Positions 1 through 9,604 of a stretch of 64,000 bases of DNA are shown one piece after another; positions within the stretch are counted from its first letter, which is position 1; every line of letters starts with the position of its first letter. The stretch spans positions 3,444-67,443 of the forward strand of contig CAWKLL010000044.1 of assembly GCA_963850255.1 (NCBI GenBank). Reading direction: 5' to 3'. A program made the position numbers and the translations under genes. The notes below the pieces were generated by a model. It was not told the origin of the DNA. It saw only the letters and a program-made list of their open reading frames with translations, and did not search any database. This DNA comes from J054 sp963850255 (GTDB taxonomy: Bacteria > Pseudomonadota > Gammaproteobacteria > Steroidobacterales > GCA-2729495).

Positions 1-129
1 GTGGCCGCGGTGGGTGCGCCATCCAGCCTGGCCATCGACCTGGCCTGGGAATTTGGCCTGACCCTGGTCGGTTTTCTGCGCGACGGGCGGTTTAATGTTT
101 ACGCCAACCCGGATCGGATCCGCGCCTAG
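1..129 (+). CDS. fdhD: FdhD, formate dehydrogenase accessory sulfurtransferase (3' end only)
   Basis: This is the last 42 codons of a gene that enters from the left edge. The reading frame is open from base 1 and ends at TAG 127-129. The residues AIDLAWEFGLTLVGFLRDG followed by RFNVYANPDR match the conserved C-terminus of FdhD (the A-x-DLA-x-E-x-GLTLVGF-x-R-x-GRFNVY pattern). FdhD passes sulfur from IscS to the molybdenum cofactor of formate dehydrogenase in the cytoplasm. Molybdenum-cofactor genes moaC and mobA occur later in the window, so the cell makes the cofactor. The identification is firm for such a short piece, but nothing can be said about the N-terminal part. Confidence 0.85.
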   Translation: MAAVGAPSSLAIDLAWEFGLTLVGFLRDGRFNVYANPDRIRA

Positions 130-197
130 TCACGGCGTCGGCGCGCCGCTGCACGGGTGGCCCACCCGATGAGCCTGCCAGCGCGTAGTATTCGATC

Positions 198-3100
198 ATG
201 GTGGATGAGTTATTTCATCCGGCCGTAGGCGGCTGGTTCAAGGAGCAGTTTCCGGCAGCGACGCCGGTGCAGGCGGCTGCCTGGCCGGCCGTGCAGAGCG
301 GTCGGCATGCCTTGCTGGCCGCGCCGACGGGTTCGGGCAAAACCCTGGCGGCATTTCTGGCGGTCATCGATCAGCTGGTCAGGGAGGGTGAAGTCTTTGG
401 TCTTCCGGATGAAACCCGCGTACTTTATATTAGTCCTCTCAAGGCTTTATCGAATGATATTCATGCAAATCTTGAGGTTCCGCTGGCAGCCATACAGGCC
501 CGACTCGGCCCGCTGAGTCCACTGCAAATTCGCGCCGCCGTGCGCACCGGCGATACGCCGGCCAGTGCCCGCGCGCGCATGCGCCGTCAGCCGCCGCACA
601 TCCTGGTGACTACGCCGGAGTCGCTGTTCATCCTGCTGACCTCGGAATCCGGCCGTGCAATGCTCGGCACGGTACGCACGGTGATCGTGGATGAACTGCA
701 TGCGCTGGCCGACAACAAGCGCGGCGCCCACCTGGCTTTGTCCCTCGAGCGCCTGGAAGGCTTGCTCGAGCGTCCGCCGGTGCGGGTGGGCATTTCAGCC
801 ACCCAGAAGCCGATGAGCGCGATGGCCAGTTTCCTGCTCGGCCGGCGCGATGAACCCTGCGAGATTATTGATACCGGCTACATGCGCGAGCGCGATCTGG
901 CCCTGGAGCTGACCGCCTCACCGCTGCAGACCATCATGTCCAACGAGGTCTGGACAGAGATCTATGAACGCATTGCGGAACTGGCCCGCAACCACCGATC
1001 CACGCTGATGTTCGTGAATACCCGTCGGCTGGCCGAGCGCGCTGCCCGCCATCTGGCCGAGCGGCTGGGCGATGACGTCGTGACGGCGCACCACGGCAGC
1101 CTGTCCCGCGAGCACCGGCTGGACGCGGAGCGGCGTCTTAAAAACGGTGAGCTCAAAGTCCTGGTGGCCACCGCGTCGCTGGAACTGGGCATCGATATCG
1201 GCGATGTGGATTTGACCGTGCAGCTCGGTTCGCCGCGCGCCATCGCCACTTTCCTGCAACGGGTAGGGCGCTCCGGGCATGGCGTTGAAGCCTTGCCCAA
1301 GGGTCGGCTGTTTCCGCTGTCCCGCGATGAACTGGTGGAGTGCACCGCTCTGCTGGATGCCGTGCGCCGCGGCGAGCTGGATGCCGTGCGTCCGCAGGGT
1401 GCCGCGCTTGATGTGCTGGCCCAGCAGATTGTCGCCGAGGTGGCTGCCGGCGAGTGTGCCAGCGATGACTTGTTCGCGCGGCTGACCCGGGCCTGGCCGT
1501 ATCGTGATGTGTCGCGGGTCGTATTCGATCAATTGCTGGGCATGCTGGCCGATGGTTTCACCACCCGGCGTGGCCGCCACTCCGTCTATCTGCACCTGGA
1601 TGCCGTCAACGGCCGCCTGCGCGCGCGCCGCGGTGCCCGCCTGACAGCGATCACTAACGGGGGTGCGATCCCCGATCAGTTCGATGTGGACGTGGTGCTG
1701 TTGCCCGAGGAGTTTTCCGTGGGCAGTCTGAACGAGGACTTTGCCTTTGAAGCTTCGCCCGGCGATATCTTCCAGCTCGGCAACACCTCCTATCGCATTT
1801 TGCGCTCGGAAATCGGCCGCCTGTACGTGGAGGACGCGCAGGGCGCGCCGCCGAGTATTCCGTTCTGGTTCGGCGAGGCGCCCGGGCGTTCGGACGAGTT
1901 GTCGCACTCCGTATCCCGCCTGCGGGAAACTTTCAGTGCCAAGCTGGCCGAAGGCGACCAGGCGCTGAACCAGTGGCTGGTTGATGAACTGCAATTGCCC
2001 GCGGTGGCGCGTACGCAGTTACGTGACTACCTGGCCGCGGCCCATCATGCGCTGGGCGGGTTACCGACCCGACGGCGCCTGGTGATCGAGCGTTTCTTCG
2101 ATGAGCTCGGCGACACCCATCTGGTCCTGCATTCGCCCTATGGTTCGCGGATCAACCGCGCCTGGGGCCTGGCCCTGCGCAAGCGTTTTTGCCGCAAGTT
2201 CAATTTCGAGCTGCAGGCCGCGGCCATGGAAGACAGCATCGTGTTGTCGCTGGGCCCGACGCACAGCTTTCCGCTCGACGAGGTGGCCGGCTATCTGAAG
2301 GCGGCCAGCGTGCGCCAGGTGCTGACCCAGGCCTTACTGACGGCGCCGGTGTTTCCCAATCGCTGGCGCTGGGTCGCCAGTATTGCCCTGGCGGTGCGGC
2401 GCAACCGCAATGGCAAGCGGCTGCCACCGCAGTTCCAGCGCAGCGATGCCGAAGATCTGCTGGCGGTGATTTTCCCCGATCAGCTGGCCTGTGCGGAAAA
2501 CCTGCCCGGCGAACGCGAGGTGCCGGATCATCCGCTGGTGCAGCAGGCCATCGACGATTGCCTGAACGAGCTGATGGATATCGACGGTCTGGAGAAATTG
2601 CTGGCCGGGCTTGCCGAGGGCGACGTGGTGATTGAGGCACGCGATCTCACCGCGCCGTCGCCGCTGGCGCAGGAAATTCTGAATGCGCGTCCCTATGCCT
2701 TCCTCGACGATGCGCCGGCCGAAGAACGTCGCACCCAGGCGATCCGCAGTCGCCACTTGATGGATCCGGATGAGGCGGCTCGCCTGGCAAAGCCGGACCC
2801 GGCCGCCATCGATGAAATATGCGCCGAGGCCTGGCCGCTGGTGCGCGATGCCGACGAATTGCACGATGCCCTGGTACTGAGTGGATTTCTCAGCGCTTCA
2901 GAATGCCGGGACCCGGCCTGGCAGCCGTTTTTTGCCGAGCTGACAGCCGCTCATCGCGCCACCTGTCTGAGCGGCCCCGCGGGTGGCCTGTGGGTAAGCG
3001 CCGAGCGTCTTGGGCAGCTGACCCGCGTGCTGCCGGAAGCGACGCTCGAGCCGCCCATTGCGGCTGTCGGCAGCGTGCGCACTGACGCCACCGGCGACCG

Positions 3101-4505
3101 CGATGGTGCGCTGCGCGAGCTGTTGCGCAGCCGCCTGGAAACCCTGGGCCCGGTGACGGCCGCGCAGCTTGCCGCGCCATTGGCTATACCTGAAGAGGAA
3201 GTTAAGAGTGTATTGCAAATACTTGAATTAGAAGGATTTGTAATGCAGGGCTATTTCCGGGGTGATAGCAGCGGGCCGCTGGAATGGTGCGAACGGCGGC
3301 TGCTGGCGCGGATCCACCGGCGCACCCTGAAGGGCCTGCGCCGGCAGGTGGAGCCTGTCAGCCCGGCGACCCTGATGCGCTTCCTGCTGCGCTGGCAAGG
3401 GCTGGCCGGCGAGCGTGCCGAAGGTCCGCCGGCAGTGCAGCAGGCCTTGCAGCGCTTGCAGGGTTTTGTCGCGCCCGCCGTGGCCTGGGAAAAGGAATTG
3501 CTGCCGGCCCGGGCCAGCGCTTATTTGCCGTCTGACCTGGATCAGCTGCTGGCCAGCGGCCAGTTTTTCTGGCTCCGGCCTGCCACCCAGCATTTGTCCG
3601 GCCAGCGTCCGGGGCCGGTGCGCAACACGCCCATCAGCCTGGTCAGTCGCGCCGGCCGCGCGACCTGGTTGCCGGTGCTGAGCTGCGCCGAACCCGATGA
3701 TGAGCCGCTGCCGTCGGCGGCGGCGCGGGTGGAGGCGGCTCTGGAGCGGGGTGGTGCCCAGTTTTTTGCCGATCTTGTACAGGTCAGCGGACTGCTGCGG
3801 ACGCAGGTCGAGGAGGCCCTGGCGGTATTGGTGGCTCGCGGTCGGGTGAGCTGTGACAGTTTTGCCGGCTTGCGCGCACTGATCACGCCGGCATCGCGGC
3901 GCGCCAGCTATTCGCGGCGACGACGACGTGGCGCCGTAAGCCTGGATGGCGCCGGGCGCTGGTCGTTAGTGCGCCCGCTGCTGCCGGTCGAGGCCGATGC
4001 GTCGGGCGCAGAGACACGTGACGAAGATCCGCTGGAAGCCGTGGCCATTGCCTTACTCGATCGTTACGGCGTGGTTTTCCGCAGCTTGTTGCAGCGTGAG
4101 CAGAAAGTCTTGCCGCCCTGGCGCCAGCTGGTGCGGGTACTGCGTCGCCTGGAAGCGCGCGGCGAAGTGCGTGGCGGCCGTTTCGTGAATGGCTTCGGCG
4201 GCGAACAGTTTGCCTGGCCCGAAGCCGTCAAGGTGCTGCGCCAGGCACGCAATGCGGATACTCAATTGGAAGTCGTGGTTTCGGCTGCGGATCCGCTGAA
4301 TCTCGCCGGCATTATTACGCCCGGCGAGCGGATACCGTCCACCGCCAGGAATCGTTTGCTGTACCGGGGTGGGGTGCCCGTCGCGGTATTGGCCGGTGGC
4401 AGTTTTCGCTGGCTGGTGGAAGCGGATGCGGCGGCCGAATGGTCGGCACGCAGTTTGCTAATGCGCAACGATCCGCGGCTGATGATGTCCGTCGGCTCGG
4501 CGTGA
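198..4505 (+). CDS. lhr: Lhr-type large ATP-dependent helicase
   Basis: The 1435-residue protein is a superfamily 2 helicase of the Lhr family, long enough to be the full-length form (E. coli Lhr is about 1540 residues) rather than the shorter Lhr-core. Walker A APTGSGKT lies at residues 42-49, the DExH box reads DELH at 165-168, and motif III appears as SATQKP near 200. The second RecA domain carries the GRSGHG arginine-finger motif. A winged-helix and Lhr-core region follows, then a long C-terminal extension of about 550 residues. Lhr enzymes unwind RNA:DNA hybrids and act in DNA repair. No Lhr partner nuclease or phosphoesterase lies next to it. The ATG has no Shine-Dalgarno; a TAGTAT box ends six bases upstream, so the transcript may be leaderless. 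Confidence 0.93.
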   Translation: MVDELFHPAVGGWFKEQFPAATPVQAAAWPAVQSGRHALLAAPTGSGKTLAAFLAVIDQLVREGEVFGLPDETRVLYISPLKALSNDIHANLEVPLAAIQARLGPLSPLQIRAAVRTGDTPASARARMRRQPPHILVTTPESLFILLTSESGRAMLGTVRTVIVDELHALADNKRGAHLALSLERLEGLLERPPVRVGISATQKPMSAMASFLLGRRDEPCEIIDTGYMRERDLALELTASPLQTIMSNEVWTEIYERIAELARNHRSTLMFVNTRRLAERAARHLAERLGDDVVTAHHGSLSREHRLDAERRLKNGELKVLVATASLELGIDIGDVDLTVQLGSPRAIATFLQRVGRSGHGVEALPKGRLFPLSRDELVECTALLDAVRRGELDAVRPQGAALDVLAQQIVAEVAAGECASDDLFARLTRAWPYRDVSRVVFDQLLGMLADGFTTRRGRHSVYLHLDAVNGRLRARRGARLTAITNGGAIPDQFDVDVVLLPEEFSVGSLNEDFAFEASPGDIFQLGNTSYRILRSEIGRLYVEDAQGAPPSIPFWFGEAPGRSDELSHSVSRLRETFSAKLAEGDQALNQWLVDELQLPAVARTQLRDYLAAAHHALGGLPTRRRLVIERFFDELGDTHLVLHSPYGSRINRAWGLALRKRFCRKFNFELQAAAMEDSIVLSLGPTHSFPLDEVAGYLKAASVRQVLTQALLTAPVFPNRWRWVASIALAVRRNRNGKRLPPQFQRSDAEDLLAVIFPDQLACAENLPGEREVPDHPLVQQAIDDCLNELMDIDGLEKLLAGLAEGDVVIEARDLTAPSPLAQEILNARPYAFLDDAPAEERRTQAIRSRHLMDPDEAARLAKPDPAAIDEICAEAWPLVRDADELHDALVLSGFLSASECRDPAWQPFFAELTAAHRATCLSGPAGGLWVSAERLGQLTRVLPEATLEPPIAAVGSVRTDATGDRDGALRELLRSRLETLGPVTAAQLAAPLAIPEEEVKSVLQILELEGFVMQGYFRGDSSGPLEWCERRLLARIHRRTLKGLRRQVEPVSPATLMRFLLRWQGLAGERAEGPPAVQQALQRLQGFVAPAVAWEKELLPARASAYLPSDLDQLLASGQFFWLRPATQHLSGQRPGPVRNTPISLVSRAGRATWLPVLSCAEPDDEPLPSAAARVEAALERGGAQFFADLVQVSGLLRTQVEEALAVLVARGRVSCDSFAGLRALITPASRRASYSRRRRRGAVSLDGAGRWSLVRPLLPVEADASGAETRDEDPLEAVAIALLDRYGVVFRSLLQREQKVLPPWRQLVRVLRRLEARGEVRGGRFVNGFGGEQFAWPEAVKVLRQARNADTQLEVVVSAADPLNLAGIITPGERIPSTARNRLLYRGGVPVAVLAGGSFRWLVEADAAAEWSARSLLMRNDPRLMMSVGSA

Positions 4506-4540
4506 GTTGGCCGGGTCCGGGCAGGGTCAGGCTTTGCTGA

Positions 4541-6247
4541 TCAGTCTTCGCTATTCGGCTGATTGGTCAGCAAGGTAAAGCGGTCTTTGCCGCGATCACT
4601 GCGCCGTGCGCGGTGAGGTATGGCCGCCAGGGCCGGGCGCATCAACTCGTGTTGTTCATTGATGACAATAATCGCCACCGCGGTGTCTGACGCCAGCCGT
4701 TCAACGGCCGCATCCATACCACCCGTATGCGAAATGCGTTGATCGAGATAGAAATTCATCGCAGGAACCGTGCGGTCATCGAGCATGGTGGTAGACAGCG
4801 CCCGTCCGGCAAGTTCAGGCTGTACCAGTTCGAAAAACGGTCGCCAGGAGCGTTCCTTATCAATGAGCGGTATGGCCAGATTTAAGGACAGCGCCAGCGA
4901 GGCGCTGACAAATGCCAGCCAGGCTGTGCCGCCGGCGTGCTTCTCCTTGCGTCTGCGTTGCCATACCCAGAGCCCGGCGGCAGCCAGCAAATTCAGCACG
5001 GCCACGGCGTAAAGAGCCGGGTAGTCCAGTCGTACGGCGCCTACCATCGGCGCCGCCAGCACCAGCAACACCACCAGGCCAAGATTAGCGGCCACCAGTT
5101 TGCGTGGCCAGCTGCCGGTTTCTGCAGCTTGCAGTTCCCGGCTTGCGTAGCTGGCGACGGCCATAGCCATGATGAAAATGACTGGCAGGTAATAGGCCGA
5201 TACCTTGGATGACGACAGGCTGACGAAAAACAGCACGGCAACAAAGCTGATTTTCAGAAACAACTCGGCGGCGCCTGCAGCGCGGCGCCGGAACAAAGCC
5301 ACCAGCGCCAGGCCATAGATCAGGAACCAGGGCAGGCTGTGACTGGCCAGGGCCTCGATGAAAAACCAGAAGGGCCGCTTGTGCACCACGAAGGCGTCAT
5401 TCAGCGGATTGATGGCCAGCGCTTCGTCATTGCGGATATCCAGGAAGCGACCCAGGGTGTTATCGACAAAGACCAGGCGCAGATATTCCTCGCCGCCGGC
5501 CTGGTATAGCGCCCAGGCCCAGGGCAGTAACAGGCTGATGAGCAGCAGCGCGCTGATGCTGCCGATGCGCAACAGGCGCAGATAGTCGTGTTGCCAGATC
5601 AGGAAGATGGTTACCGGCGGCACGACGATCAGAAAGCTGTAGAAATTTTTTACGAAAAATGACAGCGCCAGGATCAGGCAAAACAGCAGATCGAGGCGCA
5701 GCGGAACGCTTGCCTGCGCTGATGAGCCCGTCTGCCTGGCCACGGGCAAGCTGTGCAGGAAGACAGCAAAACAGGTAAACGCAAAGGCCGTGGCCACGGC
5801 ATCGGTGGAGGCGCGGTGCATGATGCCGAAGTAGTTGGCCGTGCTGGCGCAGATCAGGGTCGCGATCCAGGCGGCGCGGTCACCGTAGTGTCGGCGTGCC
5901 GCCCAGAACAACAGGCCGAGGGCGGCCAGTCCGAGCAGCGCCACCGGCAGGCGTAGCAGTCCGGCGCTGGCCTCGCCGGCCAGGCTGAAGCTCAGCCAGG
6001 ACAGCAAGTAGGCCAGCGGTGGTTTTTCCAGGTAGGGCAGGCCATTAATGTGCGGCACGAAAATCTCGCCGTGGCGAAACATTTCCCAGGTAACGCCGGC
6101 GAAGGCCTGTTCCGTCGGTGGCCACAGTTCGTGGTCAAACACACCGACAAACAGATACAGCCAGAGCAAAAGCGCGAATCCGGCCCAGTGCCAGGCGGCA
6201 TTGACGGGCTGCTGTTGCGCCGGTGAGGGCGGACTCCTGTGAGCCAT
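4541..6247 (-). CDS. ArnT-like membrane glycosyltransferase (GT39/GT83 family)
   Basis: The 568-residue integral membrane protein has about a dozen hydrophobic segments. Near residues 70-80 it carries GLPYLEKPPLAYLL, the conserved periplasmic segment of dolichyl-phosphate-mannose mannosyltransferase and ArnT-type enzymes. An acidic pair in the first periplasmic loop (FDHELWPP) sits where family members hold the catalytic Asp-Glu. Such enzymes transfer a sugar from an undecaprenyl-phosphate carrier to lipid A or protein on the periplasmic side. The lipid A aminoarabinose genes (arnBCAD) are absent nearby, so substrate and acceptor cannot be named. The gene is convergent with the helicase gene (35 bp gap) and divergent from the exported lipoprotein gene at 6431. 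Confidence 0.8.
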   Translation of the reverse strand: MAHRSPPSPAQQQPVNAAWHWAGFALLLWLYLFVGVFDHELWPPTEQAFAGVTWEMFRHGEIFVPHINGLPYLEKPPLAYLLSWLSFSLAGEASAGLLRLPVALLGLAALGLLFWAARRHYGDRAAWIATLICASTANYFGIMHRASTDAVATAFAFTCFAVFLHSLPVARQTGSSAQASVPLRLDLLFCLILALSFFVKNFYSFLIVVPPVTIFLIWQHDYLRLLRIGSISALLLISLLLPWAWALYQAGGEEYLRLVFVDNTLGRFLDIRNDEALAINPLNDAFVVHKRPFWFFIEALASHSLPWFLIYGLALVALFRRRAAGAAELFLKISFVAVLFFVSLSSSKVSAYYLPVIFIMAMAVASYASRELQAAETGSWPRKLVAANLGLVVLLVLAAPMVGAVRLDYPALYAVAVLNLLAAAGLWVWQRRRKEKHAGGTAWLAFVSASLALSLNLAIPLIDKERSWRPFFELVQPELAGRALSTTMLDDRTVPAMNFYLDQRISHTGGMDAAVERLASDTAVAIIVINEQHELMRPALAAIPHRARRSDRGKDRFTLLTNQPNSED

Positions 6248-6430
6248 TTATTTGCGTCTCAATGATTCCCGAGCGAAATGATAGTCCATCACTCCGGCCA
6301 AACGGGCGAAGCCTGCTTGCCGACGCTCGGTCGCCGTGCACGGATTCTGCGCGGAACAGATCCGGGGCACTTATAGTTCGACGCTGGCAGGCTGGCCCCG
6401 TCAATGGGCCAGTCGAATCAGGGAAAACAG

Positions 6431-6907
6431 ATGAATTACAACAGGCGGGAATGGATGTTGGGCGCCAGCGCGCTGGCCCTGCTACCGGCTGCCTGCGGAG
6501 ACCCGGCTATGGATTTCAGCGAACTTGAGACGGCCAACGAGACCGTTGTAAACAATTTTTGCCGCGACTGGGGGCTGCGTGACATCGATGCCCTGATGCC
6601 CTACCTGGCAGAGGATCTGATTTACCAGATCACGCCCGGTCAGCCGCTGATTACCAGCGCTGAACAGTTCAAGAAACAAATGGGGCCGTTTCTGAGCAAG
6701 CTTGAAGAAGTGAATTGGGAAATCCTGCGTTCCCACGCCATCGGGCCGCTGGTCCTGAACGAGCGCATCGATCATTTTGTTGCTCCTGAAGGGGGTAAAG
6801 CCCCCAGCATGCACTTCCATATCGCCGGCCATTTCCTGGTCGAAGACGGCATCATCAAGGTCTGGAAAGACTGGCCCATGCCGGGTGTAAAACAGATCGT
6901 CGGCTGA
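6431..6907 (+). CDS. exported limonene-1,2-epoxide-hydrolase-like lipoprotein (SnoaL/NTF2 fold)
   Basis: The 158-residue protein resembles limonene-1,2-epoxide hydrolases. The Arg-Asp-Asp triad of that family appears present: R112 and D114 in ERIDHF, and D147 in VWKDWP. I chose ATG 6431 because it gives MNYNRREWMLG, a twin-arginine-like signal (R5, R6), followed by LPAAC with a lipobox cysteine at residue 22; the upstream in-frame ATG 6404 would bury the signal. Known members of this family are cytoplasmic, so an exported lipoprotein is unusual. The gene opens the accessory block of FAD oxidase, DUF1838 proteins, 2Fe-2S protein and cytochrome c. An 8-bp hairpin follows the stop. Family fold is likely; substrate is unknown. 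Confidence 0.75.
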   Translation: MNYNRREWMLGASALALLPAACGDPAMDFSELETANETVVNNFCRDWGLRDIDALMPYLAEDLIYQITPGQPLITSAEQFKKQMGPFLSKLEEVNWEILRSHAIGPLVLNERIDHFVAPEGGKAPSMHFHIAGHFLVEDGIIKVWKDWPMPGVKQIVG

Positions 6908-6911
6908 ACAC

Positions 6912-6932
6912 GACGGCCCTGCCGGGGCCGTC
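6912..6932 (+). other. GC-rich hairpin after the epoxide-hydrolase-like gene
   Basis: An 8-bp perfect inverted repeat (GACGGCCC at 6912-6919 and GGGCCGTC at 6925-6932) with a 5-base loop starts five bases after the stop at 6907. No T-run follows, so it is not a standard intrinsic terminator. It may stabilise the 3' end or help separate this gene from the FAD oxidase 165 bp downstream. Confidence 0.45.
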
Positions 6933-7097
6933 AGCAACGCGATTCATCGGCCAGGCACGGCAGCGAGTGGCTTTTGCCGTTACCACCCCGTGTTAATGAC
7001 CTGCTAGCCTAGGCGTATCAACGCTGCGCGGGCCTGTGCTGTCTGTCTGGCGTAGTGCTGACAAGGCGCAGGAATTATCCTGAAATGAGGATTAAAA

Positions 7098-8678
7098 ATG
7101 TCCGCTAACTTAATGGAAAATAAAACAATAGTAGATGATCTGGTCGCCGTGCTCGGTGCCGATCACGTTCTCACCAACGACGCGGATCGCGAGTTCTACG
7201 CGATGGACGTGTACAGCTTCCGGGAAATGCCCATCGCTGTAGTCCAGCCCGGCAGCCTGGAAGACCTGCAACAAATCGCCCGGATTGCCTCGGCCGCCAA
7301 AGTCGCCCTGGTAGCGCGCGGCGGCGGCGCTTCCTATACCGATGCCTATCTGCCCAGCACGCCGAATTCCCTGATCATCGACACCAGTCGCATGGACAAG
7401 GTGCTGGAGATCAATGAACAGGATATGTATGTGACGGTGGAGCCGGGCATTACCTGGGCTGATCTGACCGCCGCGCTGGCTGAGAAGAAACTGCGCACCG
7501 CGTTCTGGGGACCGTTCTCGGGTCTCAAGGCCACGGTCGGTGGTTCCATGTCGCAGAACGCCGTAAGCCTGGGTTCGGGCAACTACGGTTGTTCCGCTGA
7601 AACGGCTTTGTCTTTTGATGTGGTGCTGGCCAGCGGTGAGCTGCTGCGCACCGGCTCCCAGGCGATCGAAAACGGCTCGCCGTTTTTCCGCTACTACGGC
7701 CCCGACCTGACCGGCTTATTTACCGGCGACGCCGGCTCGCTGGGTATCAAGGCCAGGATTACCCTGCGGCTGATTCCCCTGCCGTCGCATTTCGCCACTG
7801 CCAGCTTCGGCTTTGAAACCTATGACGGCATGGCGGGTGGTATGGGCGCAGCGGCTCGCACGGGCGTAGTCGCGGATAATTTCGGGCTCGACCCCAAGCT
7901 GCAGCAAGGCCAGCTGGGCAGTACCAGCACCAAGGACGCATTGGCTGCGGTCTGGGCGGTGCTCAAGAGTTCTACCAATCCCATCGACGGATTCAGCCGG
8001 ATTGTAAAAATGGCCGCCGCCGGTAAACGTTTTCTCAGCGGTTTCGATTACTCCGCGCACTGGGTGGTAGAAGGCAGCACCCGTGCCGAGGTCAATGCGA
8101 AGCTGGCCCAGGTACGCAACGCGGTTAGCCCGCATGGCACGGAAATCGCCAACACCATTCCCACCGTGCTGCGCGCCATGCCGTTTATTCCGCTCTACCC
8201 GATTCTTGGCCCGCGTGGCCAGCGCTGGGTGCCGATGCACGGCATTCTGCCGCTCTCCAAGACCCGGGATTTTCATGCTCGTATTAACAAGGTCTATGAC
8301 GAGTATGCCGAACGTATGGTTCAGCATAAGGTCGAGAAGGCGGCCATGTTCACCAGCATCAGCACCACGGCGTTGCTCTACGAGCCGGTGTTCTACTGGG
8401 AAGATGACCGCACGCCCTATCACAAGCGCTACCTGCCGCAGGAATATCTCGACATGCTGCCCGAGTACCCGGCCAATCCTGAAGGCCGCGCGCTGGTGCA
8501 TGAAATGAAAGGCGCGATTCAGAATGTATTCAGCGCCGTTGGCGCAACGCATATGCAGGTGGGCAAGTCCTATCCCTACATGCGCGGGCGCCAGGCTGAA
8601 GCCAGTCGCGTACTGATAGAGCTGAAGAAAAGTCTGGATCCGCAGGGATTAATGAATCCCGGCGCACTCGGCTTGTGA
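7098..8678 (+). CDS. FAD-linked oxidase (VAO / GlcD family flavoprotein)
   Basis: The 526-residue protein has a PCMH-type FAD-binding domain in the N-terminal half: VVQPGSLEDLQQIARIA around residue 50, then the ARGGGASYTD phosphate-binding loop, VEPGITWADL and GDAGSLGIKARITLRLIP. The C-terminal half ends with DPQGLMNPGALG, the usual end of vanillyl-alcohol-oxidase and p-cresol-methylhydroxylase relatives. Such enzymes oxidise phenolic side chains, alcohols or 2-hydroxy acids and pass electrons to oxygen or a cytochrome c. A clear ribosome site (AATGAGGA) precedes ATG 7098. The stop overlaps the next start (GTGA), so it is translationally coupled to the DUF1838 gene. No signal peptide is visible, whereas its neighbours are exported. 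The actual substrate cannot be read from sequence. Confidence 0.82.
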   Translation: MSANLMENKTIVDDLVAVLGADHVLTNDADREFYAMDVYSFREMPIAVVQPGSLEDLQQIARIASAAKVALVARGGGASYTDAYLPSTPNSLIIDTSRMDKVLEINEQDMYVTVEPGITWADLTAALAEKKLRTAFWGPFSGLKATVGGSMSQNAVSLGSGNYGCSAETALSFDVVLASGELLRTGSQAIENGSPFFRYYGPDLTGLFTGDAGSLGIKARITLRLIPLPSHFATASFGFETYDGMAGGMGAAARTGVVADNFGLDPKLQQGQLGSTSTKDALAAVWAVLKSSTNPIDGFSRIVKMAAAGKRFLSGFDYSAHWVVEGSTRAEVNAKLAQVRNAVSPHGTEIANTIPTVLRAMPFIPLYPILGPRGQRWVPMHGILPLSKTRDFHARINKVYDEYAERMVQHKVEKAAMFTSISTTALLYEPVFYWEDDRTPYHKRYLPQEYLDMLPEYPANPEGRALVHEMKGAIQNVFSAVGATHMQVGKSYPYMRGRQAEASRVLIELKKSLDPQGLMNPGALGL

Positions 8679-9529
8679 CTCAGACCGACGAGGCCGGCGG
8701 CTTGTCGCGCCGCGGATTTGTTATGGCGGGACTGGCAGGTCTGAGCGCCGGCCAGGCAGTCGCCTTGCCCGCCATCGGGCCGGCCGCCGACCGGCTGGAT
8801 GCCGACTTCAGCAAACCCGAAGACAATCTGCGCCACCTGATGCGGGTCACGGCCAGCCTCGACGAAGAGGACGTGCCCTGGTGGTTTAACGGCATTGTCT
8901 ACGGCATGGTCGGTGAGGGCGCGCCGCAGCCGTTATTTCATTTCGAGGGGCTGGAAATCTACTGGCTGTCGCATCTGGATGACGGCACGTTTGAGCTGAC
9001 GGGCGGCACCGTTTCCTTTATGCGCGATCTAGAAAGCGGCGAGATGCTGCGCGAGTACAAGAATCCCTATACCGGCGAGATCAACCAGGTCGACGCCGCA
9101 GCGCAGGGTGGAGGACGGGGTCGCGGCTTCAATTATTCCGTCAATGGCGTTCGCGCCAGCTGGCGACTGGCGGATATTCCTGATCAGCCCTTGCTGCTGG
9201 AGTGGCATGCTGCCAGGGACACGGTCTGGTTGCACAACCGCACCGCTTATCCGCCGGGTACGCCGCCGCCACGCGAGCAGCGCCAGACGATGTTCGTGCC
9301 GCTGGATCAGTTCAATGATCCGGGTGTGCGTAACCTGCCGACTTTGTTTAGCTCCACGGTGATCCAACCCTGGTTTCGCTGGATGAATATGGGGGATTTA
9401 CCCGGGCATACCATCTGGCATGCGGGCGGCAGCAAGATTAAATCCATCGACGACTTGCCGAAGGATTTTCGCGAACGCGCCGAAGCGGATCATCCGGAGC
9501 GGCTGACAGCGAAGCCTGCGGAAGCCTGA
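8675..9529 (+). CDS. DUF1838 family protein with Tat signal, copy 1
   Basis: The 284-residue product starts at GTG 8675, overlapping the FAD oxidase stop by 4 bp. The N-terminus contains SRRGFVMAGLAGLSAG (R12, R13), a twin-arginine signal followed by an Ala-rich cleavage region, so it is expected in the periplasm. The mature part resembles DUF1838 proteins, with a shared NPYTGEINQV segment and many aromatic residues. DUF1838 has no established biochemical role. Coupling to a flavin oxidase suggests it handles the substrate or product of that enzyme, which is inference. No lipobox is visible, unlike copy 2. Confidence 0.75.
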   Translation: MTQTDEAGGLSRRGFVMAGLAGLSAGQAVALPAIGPAADRLDADFSKPEDNLRHLMRVTASLDEEDVPWWFNGIVYGMVGEGAPQPLFHFEGLEIYWLSHLDDGTFELTGGTVSFMRDLESGEMLREYKNPYTGEINQVDAAAQGGGRGRGFNYSVNGVRASWRLADIPDQPLLLEWHAARDTVWLHNRTAYPPGTPPPREQRQTMFVPLDQFNDPGVRNLPTLFSSTVIQPWFRWMNMGDLPGHTIWHAGGSKIKSIDDLPKDFRERAEADHPERLTAKPAEA

Positions 9530-9604
9530 TTAGCAGCCAATGGAACTACATAGCTAGATTTGCGGGCGCGCAGGGCGCTCGCCGAGTGAGACAACGGGGG
9601 AACC

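Noticed and set aside
918..1994. A 358-residue reverse-strand open frame inside lhr
   Set aside because: Its translation is Gln/Gly/Arg-rich with no family match, and it lies antisense to a clear helicase gene; high GC gives long antisense frames.
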